A stretch of DNA of 64,000 nucleotides. Source: Brachypodius melanocephalos. Taxonomy: Eukaryota; Chordata; Aves; Passeriformes; Pycnonotidae. Shown here piece after piece: positions 23,693 to 37,109 of this stretch. Position numbers and translations under genes: made by a program. The notes beneath the pieces were generated by a model that saw nothing but the letters and a program-made list of their open reading frames with translations, ran no database searches and was not told the DNA's origin. Numbering within the stretch: position 1 is the stretch's first letter; every line of letters starts with the position of its first letter. The DNA lies in assembly GCA_013398615.1 (NCBI GenBank), contig VZSR01001459.1:7851687-7915686 (forward strand), given 5' to 3'.

Positions 23693-25508
23693 GTCTTCAG
23701 AATTCACCCACCACTATTGATCACTTCACAAATATTAATGGCAATAGCTATCAATAATTAATTAACAGTGCCGTATCCAACAGACAAATAGATGCACATT
23801 ACAATTTCAGCTGAAGCTAGACCAAAACCAGCCATGCCTCAAAACACATCAGCAGCTGGCACAGACAACTCACCAAGGGCAGCACATCACCCAACACAAC
23901 TGTGTGAGCAGTTGGAAAACGCTCTGGGAAGCACAAGGTCCTGAGGACATGTGGTGGTGGGAGGTCTGCACTGAGAGGTGTCTGGGGGAAAGCAGCCAGA
24001 GCCACACAACTGCACAACAAGCCATGAACACGAAAAAAAAGCCAAGAGACGGCACTGCGTAAGGACCGGGAAAAGCATTGTACCAGCGTTCCCATGGGAT
24101 AGGGGCTGGCCACAGCTCCTCGGCAAACACAGCCAAGCTGCTCAGTGCAAAAGTTCAGAGCTACGGAACAAATTATTTCCTCCTTAATTGCCCTTCCTCA
24201 GGCTTTGCCCCTCACTTCCCCACAGCCAGCACACAATGTTAGGGCCACGCTCAGCGGCTGCGCTGTGCACTCTCCTCTGCCTCTGTAGCCTCCATCTGTT
24301 CTGGAAGGATGTGTGAAGACCAGCTTCTGTGGGGGGATACAGGCAACCCACTCCCCAGCTTGACTTTGATGGAGTTATGCTGATTTACACTGATATTCTG
24401 CCTGCATCAAAACAATTAATATTCCAGCACACTTGCTTTTGCTGTTGTCAATCGCCTCAGTAAACTCTCTTCTTTCTAAGACCTGAGATCCTTTGACTTA
24501 ACATGATCTTGAGCTGTTTCCATAGAATTTGAGCTTTTCCAGTTATCCACTTCATTTCAGCACAATTATTTCCTTTAAACATCCGCTTCAATAGCGTGAG
24601 CAATTTTGAACTTTTTATGCTGTTTAAATTCAAACATAAATTTGTACACAACAATAAAACACGTCGCTAATTTGTCATGCTCCTCTGAGCAACTGTGTCA
24701 CTCACACCAAGAACCACTGACTGTGGTGTTCAGAGCTTTCGTTCCTATTTCACATCACTCAATTGAGCCTTCTGTAGAAAAGCTTTTAACAACCACATCT
24801 GGTCTTTAATAAATCACTGCACTTTGTCTTCCTGCCAAAACTCCTCCTTTATCTAACTTACATCTTCATGATGAGATAGGAAATCACACATTATGGTGGT
24901 GACAAACAATTGTAATTATGTCATTAGTAGCCATTTAGTCTACAAAGGTTCTCAAAAAGGAAATATAATGCACAATAAGAAATATAGGATAATACATTGA
25001 TCACAGTCCTAATCCGCTTTTTACTTCCCAAGTGTAAAAAGCTGGCATAATTCATGGGCACAGCAGGCAGTAATAGTATACCACTTTATGAACTATGCAG
25101 CTATTTTATTCCCCTATCTACTTAAAAATAAAAAAGCTTTTAATAGCTTGATTTAAACATAAAAGTTATTTATGATGCTTCACTGATTATAATATTTATT
25201 TATTTAACTTTCCATGAAAGTGATTCCTTCTGAAATGTAAGCACATATTATGGTATCGAAGATCTCAGAGAAGAACCATTACATTAGCAAAGAAAAAGGT
25301 GAGGAAGAAACTTTGGTATTGGAAAGAATTCAGAAAACTCATCTCTGTACCCTGTATGGCTTGGAAACCAGCACACCACAAATAGAAACAGCTCTTCTAC
25401 CATTTAGGAATTTTCTAAAAGCAATTAAAATATAAACAAGGGAAGTTTAAGAGTTCACTCAGAACAAAGGTGTCATTTAAACCAGCTCATATGCTGGAAT
25501 ATTCACAC

Positions 25509-25563
25509 GTAAAGAGCAATTGGAGTCTGACTGCACTGACAGGCTCCAATGGTGCCTCTTTAC
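25509..25563 (+). other. 55-base hairpin, candidate small-RNA precursor or ancient inverted-repeat element
   Basis: Left arm 25509-25529 (GTAAAGAGCAATTGGAGTCTG) pairs with right arm 25540-25563 through about 21 base pairs: 8 perfect at the base, a 1-base bulge, 2 pairs, a 2-base bulge, and 11 pairs with one G-T wobble. The loop is ACTGCACTGA. Stem length and small bulges are in the range of a miRNA precursor, although no lower stem continues beyond it. I do not recognise either arm as a known miRNA. A GTTCGAATCC sequence resembling a tRNA B box follows at 25569-25578, so an old SINE or MITE-like element is an alternative. Confidence 0.35.
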
Positions 25564-28500
25564 CATTTCAGTTCGAATCCAGAGTGCTTTCGGGACAAAG
25601 TGCATTAGGCTTCACTTAGTGCATTGTAATTCACATCATAGAGCAAGCTCAGCAAGCATCAACTGGATTCCTCTCCAATGAAACTAGACCAGCTCCAGGA
25701 GCTCCCTTTTGAGCCCATGCTCAGCACCAAACTCTCAAACCACAGGACTGGATCAAATCTGGGACAGTGTAAAACCTCTGGAAAGCTCCCAGGTCTATGG
25801 CACCAGCTGGTTCTCAGTGGCACAGAGCCACTGCTTTTGCCCAGCATCGTGGAACAATGCAGACATCACTCCAGAAAGCTGCACACCACCCAAAAGATTT
25901 GTTTCTATTGCCAATTGTTTTACATTTCTGTAACAATCCAATAATGAACTTCATTTAGGTTTCCAAAATAATCCTCATTTTGAGGACATGCTTTAGAATT
26001 ATTACCCCCTTCATCACTAAGTGAGTTTTCTCCCCACAGAACCTAACACAGGTTTTGGGTATTTTGCAGAAAGACCTGGATTACAACACCTTGACATATT
26101 TTGGCCACCAGCTCTCTGCATCCCTATAGTGTAAAATAAACATAAGGGTCTCCTTAAGCACCCATAACACACAAAACCATCAGGAAGTGTTATTGTATTA
26201 CCCAAAAGAGTGGTTCAATTTCCCTCCCACGTTTGTGAAAACCAACTGCACAAAGGACCCCAAAGAACTGCAGGGAACCAACACACAGCACCATCACATC
26301 AGCTCTTCTACGCCAGCCTGAGCTACCGTGCCCCAAATTACTGCAGGTGCTCTTCTGGAAAGTTTATCTCTCAATCTCTGAACCTTCTTCTGCCTGGTGT
26401 ATTCCCCACCCCCTCATCCCGCCAAAGGAAAACCATCTCTCAAGATATCCAAACACCCACTCCTGCTTTCATGCTTGGTTTGTTACAGTCTCCACTGTTT
26501 CCTGTTAACCATGACTACAAACCTTCCCCTACATTCAGCCCGGTGAGCATCACTCACCTCTGTATCTGGCCAAGGTACCTCCAGCAAGGCTAAATTCCCA
26601 CCAGAAGGACCAAGAAGGTCAAAGTTTGTTGGAGGAAGAGAAGTTTCCACCAAAACCACCCCTAACAGAGTGAGGCATTAGGCAGCAGAGATGCTATGAG
26701 CGATTGCAGATGCATACCACTTTGAAATGCCTGTTCCTGTACAGGGTGGGAGAGCTACAGGTAGGCCTGAAAACAGTCAAATCAAAAGTCCACCCAAGTT
26801 AAATTCCTGTACTTCCAAAAAAGCCTGAGTCAGTGCTTTAGGTGATGTATCACCCACTTTTTTTTTTTTTTTTTTTCTCACACGAAAAGCAGTGCAGTGC
26901 AAACACACTGAGTACTGGAATTTTACAGAGTCCCACGGAGAAAAATGCTGCCTCTACCCAAAGGAAGAGGAGTATATGACATTGCTTACCTAGGCAAAAA
27001 TAATTACCCTTACTGGGAGAGAAACTTCAAATCATGCAAGACTTGTGTTTCAAGTTGCATGCTTCCAGCCAAGTGCCCGGAGAAGCGAGCAGCACTGGCC
27101 AGGCACTGTGAAGAAACTTTGGACGAGGGCTGTTACGAGGAGCTTTTGTGTGAACAATGGAGACAAGCCTTCGAGTGAAAATTATACACTAACTCCTGGG
27201 AAACTCTTCCACACTGAAAACCACAGAATAAGCCCTTGCCCTTGGGCTTGCTGCCTTGCAGCAGCATGGAACTCAAAGCCAGTCAACTGGGTCACAAGGC
27301 TAAAAGCATTTCTACCTTCCCCAGCCAAGAAAACCACTTCCCGGTGGTACCTTTCATCTCAGCCTCACTGCAGCACTCCCCACCCTCCTCCTGCAAACAA
27401 ACAACATTAACCCTTGTCTCCTAGAGATCCCACTGTCCTGAGGCTCAGTAGTAAGGAATCGGAAGGCTTAGATGAAAGGATCGAGGCAAGATGGGAGAAA
27501 AGGGAAAGAGAAAAAAAAAAAAAAGAACAAGAGAGAAATTTGCTAGTCTGACATCAGCAGAGCTCATCGCTGTCTACCTGGGAGCAGCACTCAGCTCCAG
27601 GGGAGCATCTTATACTTCTGCAACTCACACTACCAAAGGGTAGATCATGAAGGTAGGACACATCTTCCATAGGTCTCCAAGAACAATAGATAAAGGCACA
27701 CAGGAATCACTCTCTGAAAGCCTTTCACCTAAACCATGAAGAAAAAAAAAAAAGGAGGGTGAATACTTCAATGCCATTTTGTCCTTTACTTGCTCCTTAA
27801 ATTCCTTCCTTTTTCACAAACTTAAATAAAATTAAGAGAGTACGAGAGCAGGTGAGACGCAATCAGACTGCTGGTTCTGCTCTGAGCCACCTACAAACAT
27901 CTTGTCTGGAAAAATATGAACTGAGCAGTCAGTGACTACTGGACAAAACAGGAAGATTTCAAGACAACCAGCTTCAGGTTACTACTACAGTGGTTAGAAT
28001 CGTGCCTCCACAGGTAGACACAGGCTGGATTTTTATCCTTGACAAGGTTTCAGGGACCTTTTGCTTACATTTAGGCAGTTTCAAAAAGTGAAGAGGCAGA
28101 CTTTCATTCAACCTGGCGTGACAGCCTGGTTGACCTGAGCAAAGCCGTAGATGATTTCCAAAAATGCCACAGACATTGAATAAAAACACACGCTGCAGCT
28201 AAGGAAACCCTGATGAAAATGATCCGCAGCCCTCAAACAAAGAAATAATATCTACATTTCCCAGTATTAATAGTTTAACACTATCCCTTTGAGGAACCAT
28301 TCTTTCCTTGCTTTTACTTTAGGAACTCAAATACAGACCAGACCTAGAGGGGCTGTACTGGGAGAGGGTGTGGAGGGAGGAGCACGGTCAGCTCCACGGT
28401 GTTGCTTGGACTGAACTTCAAGCTTCAAATATTTTATTTTATCTTCATACTCTTATAAGAAGAGGAGAACCACACTGACCCATTCTACTCCCCCAAGGCC

Positions 28501-29478
28501 CTGGGGCTTCTCAAACATAACTAAATAAAAAAGTAAAGATTTTCATGGACCTACAGGAACTCTGGGTATCTTGTAAGAGAAACCTCTACTGAGGCAAACT
28601 CTGGAAGGGCCCATCCAAACTCGAGGCTCAAACCTCCAGGAACCATCTCTTGTTTTCTGCAGAAGCAGCCAGGAGAAACACTGACACCTGTAACACTTGC
28701 CAGGCTTCGCTGAAGAATTCAAATGAAGGTCTCGTTCTCACAGAAAAATCTGTTCTCTGTTTAGCTAGCCCCACCTCGCAACTGAAACTGCCCGTGAACC
28801 AGACTCATGGGTCAGATAAACTGCATCATGCCCAGGACAGTACCCTCCATGCCTCTTTGAATATCTTATCACCACTGGTTTCCAATTTACTTGCTGATAC
28901 AGGTGACTGCTCTGACATTTTTCAACCTTGCGTGTACTGCTTTATCTTCAAAAGGGAACCGAAACCCAAGGACTTTCAAGGCAGCACTTATTTCTTGTTG
29001 TTTTGCAACACACCTTTTTCAAGGCTCCTGGACCATCCAACTTTCCACCCCTTGCCTTGAGAACCACTTTCTGACACATGGATCAAGCCTCCAGGTAGAA
29101 AAAGATTTCTCTTACCAAGCCTTGTTTTGCAGCTCTCCACAAACAGAGTTTTCTGCTTACGAGGAGAAGAGTTCGTGTTGAAAGGCACCCTTTTTGCAGG
29201 AAGAAACCGGCAATTTTAATTGTAAAACTGTAATCAAGAAATAAAGACAAGACTATCCCAAGGTTTGCCTGTCTAATCCAATATAATAAATCAAGGACAT
29301 TCGCTCCTCCAATTAATGCATTTAACAAAAGCCTAAATGAACCAGCAGTTAAGTGACCATGGGGATGGTCTATACTAAGCAGATAAATCACCTACTATAA
29401 TGCACACACCTACTTAAAAACGCTCTCTAGCACATCTTTTGTCTTGAAAGTTTGTGACAGATCCTCATCCTGACAGCA

Positions 29479-30027
29479 ATGCCAAAATGCAACCACTCCA
29501 GTTTTTTTCAGGGAATTCAGTACCCAGCAAAGGCCAAAGTTGTCCCCAGAGAGGTCATGGTGATGTTTAACCAGAGGTGGTCACCACTGCAGCTCATAAA
29601 TACTTGGGCCAGGCAGGTGCCATGCAGATCCAAAGGTATCTGTCATTGGAAAACCACATATAGTAGAAAGGCAGAAGGAAACACAAGGACCCATCTGCAT
29701 CAGCCTGGTTTCTCCACACAAATAAACAACACTCCATCACTCAAGGACCATCCAACTGGTGACACTTACTCAAAGAAAATGGGAAGGAAAAGGGGGTCCA
29801 AGAGAGCAGCAGGACTGCAAAGAGCTCGGGATTTTCTTTGTGCATTTGTGGGGAGGGCAGGGGGCACATCACTGCCTTCACTGGGATTTGTAGCAGATTG
29901 CTCGCAAGGCTGGCTGTGCCACAGCTGGAAACCTCATTCTCCTCAAGGAGTGGTACCCATCCCATGGGATGGATCCATGGAGGAGGGAGCCAACACCACC
30001 CACATCGCTCATGTGAGCAACCACTGA
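29479..30027 (+). other. ATG-started 182-codon open frame, probably not coding
   Basis: The frame starts at a true ATG (MPKCNHSSFFQGIQY) and runs to a stop at 30025-30027. It has no recognisable domain, no signal peptide and mixed composition. The opposite strand and another + frame are open over the same GC-richer half. Length alone is borderline for 64 kb searched in six frames. Could be chance or part of a long non-coding RNA. Confidence 0.1.
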
Positions 30028-30932
30028 CCCATCCAGCTGCAGCAACTACCCCACAACAGATCCCCATCCCTGGGGAGGACTCTGCAGCTCATGTCCCCAT
30101 CAAATTTATCAGCACTTTAAACTTTATATAACAGTCATTGATGCAGCAAAATAACAGCATTGTCAAGTTATGCCATGTGCCACTTAATGCTTTCTGAAGA
30201 TCAGCATTAGGGCCCCCAACTCTGAGAAAGAATTGGGCAGGTTTCTCAAAATATAAAGCCATTAAGAACCAAAAGGAAGCATAATTGTTGACTTTAATAT
30301 CCAGGCAAAATCCACAGTAAATAACAATAATTTGCTTGAAATATTGTTCCATACAGCGTGTTCACAGAAATCCAGCATACAATTTTCAAGAACTGCAGGC
30401 AAATTAATTGTATACTTTCACCTTCTATGCTCCACTCACACAAGAAAAGAATAACATTTTGCCACACATTGAGTAACACATACATGTTTGAAAGGAATCT
30501 AATCAATAACATTCATTTAATTTGAGATTAGATTAAATATGGACAAAGGGATCAGAGAAGCTTGTAACACCTGCAGTATTCATCCCAATTTTGAATCCAC
30601 TTGTGCCAGCAGGTTGTCAACAAGGCAGAGAAGTGGGGGAAATAAAAAAAATCAAACCAGTGACCACATTCACAGCCATGCCAACAAAAAATTAATATAT
30701 CTCTACATAAGAACTTCAGAAACTGAAAAAATTCATCTTTCTCCAACCCATCATTACAGAGGTTACTGCAAAATGTAACACATGTAGATGAGACCAAGAG
30801 AGGATTTTTTCCCCTCATTTTACTCCTACAAATGAAATAATAACCGATCATCTTACTTGCTAAGGTCTTTAAAAGCAGGTACATTATGTGAGCCAAATTT
30901 CACAGCATTAACCACACCTTTATTTGTGTTGC

Positions 30933-31032
30933 NNNNNNNNNNNNNNNNNNNNNNNNNNNNNNNNNNNNNNNNNNNNNNNNNNNNNNNNNNNNNNNNNNNN
31001 NNNNNNNNNNNNNNNNNNNNNNNNNNNNNNNN
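30933..31032. other. Assembly gap (100 N)
   Basis: Exactly 100 N, the conventional placeholder for a scaffold join of unknown length. Both flanks look like ordinary unique DNA and share no obvious repeat, so what is missing cannot be guessed. Confidence 0.98.
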
Positions 31033-34000
31033 CCCTTTCCTGGCCACAACTTTGATACAGTGACTCATTACTGCTGTCAGATCATAAACACTGGGGGAAC
31101 AGCTCCAGAAATAAAAAATATCGTAAAGGAAAATCTTCATCCGAGCACTCCCCATTGGCTTTAGTGCATCATCACACTGGTTAAAGCACTTTGGTTTTCC
31201 ACAAGGAAATGTCACTTGCAAGGATTACTTGCATCACTCCACCCTCTTTGTTAAATGTTCTCCCTACTGCCTGTGTGCCCCCCATCCCTCATGTCACCCC
31301 ATGATTTAAATTCTGTCCTCAGTTTAGTTCACACTCAAGCACTCAAAACCATTCAGTTTCTGTAGCTCTGTTATGAAGAATGATTTACATGCTCTTCTTT
31401 TTCACATTCTTAGTATCCACTCCTTCAGCAGAGGAGTGATACACAAAAGATGCTCAATGACTGTATGAGGGGTAAGAAAAAGGAAAACCAGATCTTTTTC
31501 CACCTGAATTCCCTGGACCTTGTAGCTCCCCAGAGGAGAAGATGATGAGCCCTTCTCTATGGAAGAGCACTGAGAATGTTTTGGTCTCTGTTGCCAGGCT
31601 CTGCCATGGGGTTTGTGCATAACCCACTTCATCCATCAAAACACCACTTTACTGCTACAGGGGCTTTAGTCTGCCTGAGGAGCCAGATAAGGGGTAGGAA
31701 TCAACTCTTCTTTAGCTTTTGGTAAATTTTCTTTGTGCAGGTTTGAGCTGACACGCCTGGAGAGGTGCCAGGACAGAGGAGCACTGGTGTGCATCCTCCC
31801 AGGACCAGCCATCCCTCCTGTGCACCGCTGCCAGACACACAGCAAGGAACAGCCCACCTGAGCCGTGGGACAGCAACCAGATAAAAGAACAGCAGCACAG
31901 ACAGGAGCACAGGGGAGTAATGCTGGAAACATGGATTTGATGGCTAAGCAAAACCAAAGACATTACTTATGCTCGGCCAGGTTTAAAAGAAAGATCATGC
32001 CTACGTACTTGGGTTACAATCTCCCCTTCATCCCTCTACAGAGACAGCCTAGCAAAGCTATCTGTTCTGCAGCTATTCTGAAGAATGTCTTGTAGATGAC
32101 TGTCTCTTCATCAGCTTCTCATGTTGAGCAACCAAAGGAGATACTGTGATTCTTATCACATTTCACATAAGACTTCACATAGTCTTAGAGAAGATAAACA
32201 GACACGCTGCATGTTCTGTAACATTTGCTTTAGAGGTTTCAGTGGTGAAATGTTTGAAGCTGTTTCAAAACTAGACTGATGCATTGTCTGAACATTTTCC
32301 CAAAATAACCAAGATGCTCAAAGATCATTACTTTTACTGCAGGTAGAAAGCCATGTACTTTTGCCAGGGGGCTATGCCCTGGCCACAGAATGTGGAATTT
32401 TGTCACCACAGCCTTTCTCTTGAAGCCACCAAAGACTCCCCAAATGTTAAAACGTACTTATTCCTTCGTGGGGTACATTATTCAGGACGCAGCCTCTCGG
32501 CTTTCCAACATACAAAGTCCACAGTCAACTGCAAAGCTCCAAAAGGCAATTCCAGTCCAGCTGCAGGGTTGGCTGATGCGGAATACTTAGGAAACTGCTA
32601 CAGAAAATAAGCATATTTGAAAAACACATGGAGCTCATGTTACCAGCCTCATTTACCTTACTAAATCACCTAAAGCCATGACATACCAATATCGCAACGT
32701 GTCTCTGTCAGTGATTACACAGATCAGAAGGTCAAATGATTTCCCAACTTCATCGCTATCCAGTTTGTGCACACAAACAAGCTCAGCCAAAACCACGCTC
32801 CGACAAACAAAGTGAAACAAACCATTTACAGCAGGAAAATAACACAGTGAAGTTGTTCACTTCATCACTGATCTGCGCTTAACACCGCCGTTCCACTGCA
32901 GGGGTTTTTTTCAGATATGTGACAAATAACAATCAAGGCTATTTTCCCTTGTATAGATCCTTCCACGAAAAACCATTGTCAATTCTTCATCCAAAAGCAC
33001 TTTATGTTTTGACATCAACACTAAAGAAAGGCCGTTGAAAATCTTTAACAATCACATAAACTAGTTTTTCTGGGGAATCTGGCACTTGGTCCACTCTATT
33101 TTTAAGATCACCCTTCTCTCAGGTATTCAGTACCCCCCAAAGAGCCCTGCTGTCACCAGTACCTGGGAGTGGTTCAGCTTCAAGTTTTTTGTGCGTGCTT
33201 TTCCATTCACAAACATTTGGTAATGCAGAAAGGCAGAGACTGAGTGTCACAGACTGGATCTCCAGGTGTCCTGATGCTCATGGCACCTTCTGGGTGCCCA
33301 CCCCTCAGGCACCTGCTGCCTTCTCCCCCCACAAAATTCAGGATTTCCCATAACTACTGAGTTCATTACTACAATCACTGAAAACAGCCTCATCCCATGA
33401 TCTCTGTGCTGTGCCAGTCCAGGCAGAACTAGATTGAGCTACAAGGGTACCTCCCTCTAGAAAGAGATGCTTCTGTCCCACACTGTTCCCTGGAACTGGC
33501 TACTGCCCTGTACTTCTGTCTCTGTTGCTATTTGAAACATTAAAGAATATCATGTTTCATTTTTTCACATTTGAAACCTCTTTCTATTATTGTTTAGGCT
33601 TTTGGAGAAGCTGGGGGGAAAATTGGGCACTGTCCACAAGTGAAAGCAATACCAGGTAGTTTCATTATTTACTCATCTGACAACCACATGGAGTCAGCGA
33701 GGCTTTGGCTAACACAACCCCTAAAAAACCACACTTTACAGGCATTTTTTTATTTTGTTTTTTGAAATGTGGATCACATTTAGTTAAAATTCTTTAAATC
33801 AAAGTGGTTACAAACCATGTATGTTTGATTTTCACTCCTCTTCTCAGCTCTGCAAATAAGAATATTCATGTCAGCACTGCTCTCTGAGGGTGATATAGGT
33901 ATACTCCAGGCTTTCCAAATCCCTTCCTTCTTCCCCTCCTTTTCTTTTTTTTTCCCCTTGACCACAACAAAAAGTTTCTGGCCTGAAGGACTGTACAGGG

Positions 34001-36161
34001 CTCCACATTAATAAATACACCAGCAGGAGTGTTTGCAAAGACTCTCCAAATCATACAAAGGCTGTGGAGGAGAAATACAGTTCAGTGCACTGTTCCCACT
34101 CCCTGCTTCTAGGCAATGTAAAGTACTTTTTATTTATTTAAAGCACACCTATTTAAAAAAAAACCCCAAACCTGAATTCTCATGACCTTTCCTCCATTTC
34201 CACTCATTTTCTACTCAGGTGAGCACCTGCAGATCATGGACATCAGCAGGAAGTCTGCCTCACGAATGAGCAAAAAAAAAGGAATTAAAATAAACACACA
34301 GGGTTTGATTCTGTATACATGAATCATCATGATTAAAAACCAAGCTTGTTTAAAGAAAAACTTCCTCCACCAGCACTTATTTTGCCACACTGAACATACG
34401 TAATAAACTTCTTAGATTTGTTTGTCCCCATTAAGTGTGAAATTTAATATTTCCATACAGTAACAAGTGTATATATTTAAATATATAAGATACCCAGTAC
34501 AGCCAACTGAAGCATTACAAACCATGCCAACTTGTGCGCTTCCCTTCGCTGCTACTGTTCCAACCACGGCATTTTAGTGAAAAATTTAAGTTCCTTTTTC
34601 TCTTAGAAAAAGAAGAAAAAAAAAAAAAAAAGAAAGAAAAAAAAAGAGAGGAGGCACGCGTTAAAAACATTATTTTTAAACTCCTCAATTAGACTTTGAG
34701 TCTCCACTGTAGGCGGGTGAGCAGCACGAGGGATGTTGGGGTGACGGGGTAACACCCGGCTCCTGCTGCGGCTCAGGGCAGGGAGCTCCCCTTGGCTTCC
34801 CAGCCCACGTCTGCTCCCCCTGCAATCGCTGCAGCTCACCAGGGAACACGACTGACTTGTTTCATCATTTTTCAGGACCCCTTTGATTAACAGGATGCAA
34901 ATGTTACACAGGCTCTGAAGTCGGCTAATTTGAAAACGGTGTTTCTCATTTCCCCAATTTTCTTCTTTTGCTCATTTGGTTGGGGTTTGTTTTTTGATTT
35001 TTTTTTTTTTTTTAAATGAAAATGCTCACTGGAAAAATATCTTAAATTTCTTTTCTGCTTTTTATTATGAAAAACTTGCTCTTCCAAAACAATAGCAAAG
35101 TCTCTCTAAATAGTGCCAAATTAGGTTTTTCAGGCTCTCATTGATACCACTTAATAAATCATGAAGCTTAGGCACAAGCTTCATTGAGAACAGTAAGTCT
35201 GATCCAAACACATAAGTCAAAAGAAAACTTTTTCTAGGAAGTTTAGCGGTTTCTGGGTCAGGTATTTTGCATGTCAAGCACCAAAGCTGACAAATTTCCG
35301 ACTCTTTTACTAGGAAAGAAATTATCATGGAGAGAAGTTGCTTTCTATATTAAACAACCGAAATAGCTGAATATTTTTAACCGAAATAACTAGAAAAAAA
35401 AAACATAAGAGGTATTTTGCAGCAGACCAAGTTTGGAAAATACCAATCCAAGCCACGAATACCCAGCACAAACACAACCATGCAAATAAACCAGTCGGAA
35501 CCAGCAGCAATCACTGTGGCCATGCTGAATGAAAAATAACCTCTTCCAGCCCCTCACCTCTGAAGAGTAAACAAAATTTCTGAAACCACTTCCAGCCCTA
35601 AGATTTCTAAGGCGAGAGCAGTTTCGCTCACCTTAAATCCAAATTTAAAGACATTTTGTGTTGTTACAGGCACCCTAAGGATGATTTTGCATGGTAGCGA
35701 GATGAAAGCACATGCACATATTCTCTTAAGCACAAATGGAACACGAAACATGGCAGAGTAAAGGTTAAGTAGCATTTGACTGATTTTTACCTCATGGGAA
35801 CTATAATTTACACGCCGCATTCATCCAAGGTAAGAGGGTTCAAATGGCACAAATTAAAAGCCTGCAGTTTCCTACTTCTGTTTTTAACATATCATGTTGA
35901 TACACGGCCAGTTTTTAAAGTGATAAAAGGTTTCTATCAAAATATCAAACAGCAAGAAGATGCACTATTTTTACGCTGTCAGCATTGCTGTGTTTTACTG
36001 CATCCTTCCTCGCTCCTTACAGCTACTGTCGATGATTATAAAATAGTAACAGTCCAGATGCAGCCCAAAAGGACAAATTAATCTTCCAGACACCCAGCTC
36101 TTACAATCAAATCCTGGACAGAAATTTCCAGGAACAGAAATAATTAAATTAATGCAGGCTA

Positions 36162-36275
36162 CCAAAAAAAAAAAAAAAAAAAACAAAACCAAAAAAACAA
36201 CAACAACAAAAAAAACAAACAAAAAAAACCAACCAACCAAAAAAACAACACACAAAAAAGCAACAACAAAAAAGA
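36162..36275. repeat. A-rich low-complexity tract with AAC and AACC units
   Basis: About 22 A residues are followed by AACAACAAC, AAACAAAC and AACCAACCAACC units interrupted by further A runs. Open frames over it (lysine, asparagine and threonine repeats, or phenylalanine, valine and cysteine repeats on the other strand) are artefacts of the repeat. Confidence 0.9.
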
Positions 36276-37046
36276 GGCAGCACAGAGCACCCACAGCTGC
36301 TCCAGAGAACTCGGTCTCTATCAAAGATCTTTCTGGAGGCCGGACTAGGATGCTCTTGAAAACATTCCACAGCATTCTCTTAAGCACCCAGCAAGCATTT
36401 ACTTGGAAAACCCCACGAGCTTTTATGTATCTTATTTTTTTTTGCAAGCAGTCATCAATGGACTCAGGGCATCACAAAAAACCAGCTACAGATACTCTTG
36501 CCAAAAAGCATGAATGATTTTTATCAGCAAGGCAGAGAGATGCTCAGCAGAGCTTTGGCAAAACGCCTGCTTCCCATGGCTACTACCCTCAGGACTCTGC
36601 AACCCCTCTCTAACATGCACATCAATGTGCCTGGAGTGCCTTTGGGATTCCAAGCACTGTGCTACCACAAATCCTGACTCCGGCCACCTTTCCTTGACAA
36701 CCAGAGCAGGGACCTGCAAAAATTGGGAAATACAGCTTTTTCTGGGTCAGTAAGCCAGTGTTTTTCCCATGTCTGATTGGCTGGGGCAATTCCACTTCAG
36801 CGTTAGTGTTGACAGAAAATATGTGCTGAGAATTTCAGAGTTCAGGATGTTCTTTAGTCATTTTGGTGATTTGATGTGGCACAGGAAATATTAGTGCATA
36901 TTCTGTATTTTCAGTCACACTCACTTCACCATTCTTATTAAAAAATAAAAAAAAAAAAAGACAACAGAGTCAGATCACTGAGACTGAAATTATGAGCAAT
37001 CTGACAAAAGTCAGAGATGGGGGAGGAAGGTGATAAAGACTCAGCC

Positions 37047-37109
37047 AAATGTTAAACTGAGTTTAACATTTCAGTTCATTAAAATATCAGTTCAGTCTGA
37101 TATTTTAAT
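37047..37109. repeat. Two adjacent perfect hairpins
   Basis: Hairpin one: AAATGTTAAAC at 37047-37057, spacer TGA, exact reverse complement at 37061-37071. Hairpin two: ATTAAAATATCAG at 37078-37090, loop TTCAGT, exact reverse complement at 37097-37109. The seven-base CAGTTCA occurs both between and inside them (37072-37078 and 37089-37095), hinting that one arose by copying from the other. No gene is nearby. Confidence 0.85.

Larger units (their letters stand above)
23693..30932. other. Non-coding DNA up to the assembly gap
   Basis: No gene is recognised. The stretch contains AT-rich enhancer-like patches at 24340-24475 and 24980-25260, the hairpin at 25509-25563, a T run at about 26862-26878 and A runs near 27511-27524. 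The longest ATG-started open frame here is 29479-30027 (182 codons), listed separately as doubtful. Confidence 0.5.

Noticed and set aside
25569..25578. tRNA gene (B-box-like GTTCGAATCC)
   Set aside because: No A box, no cloverleaf and no acceptor stem could be found around it.
34470..34487. 18-base perfect palindrome TATATATTTAAATATATA
   Set aside because: AT-only low-complexity sequence, expected in AT-rich DNA.
36152..36517. Lysine/asparagine/threonine-repeat protein and its antisense Phe/Cys/Val frame
   Set aside because: Produced by the A-rich AAC/AACC low-complexity tract.
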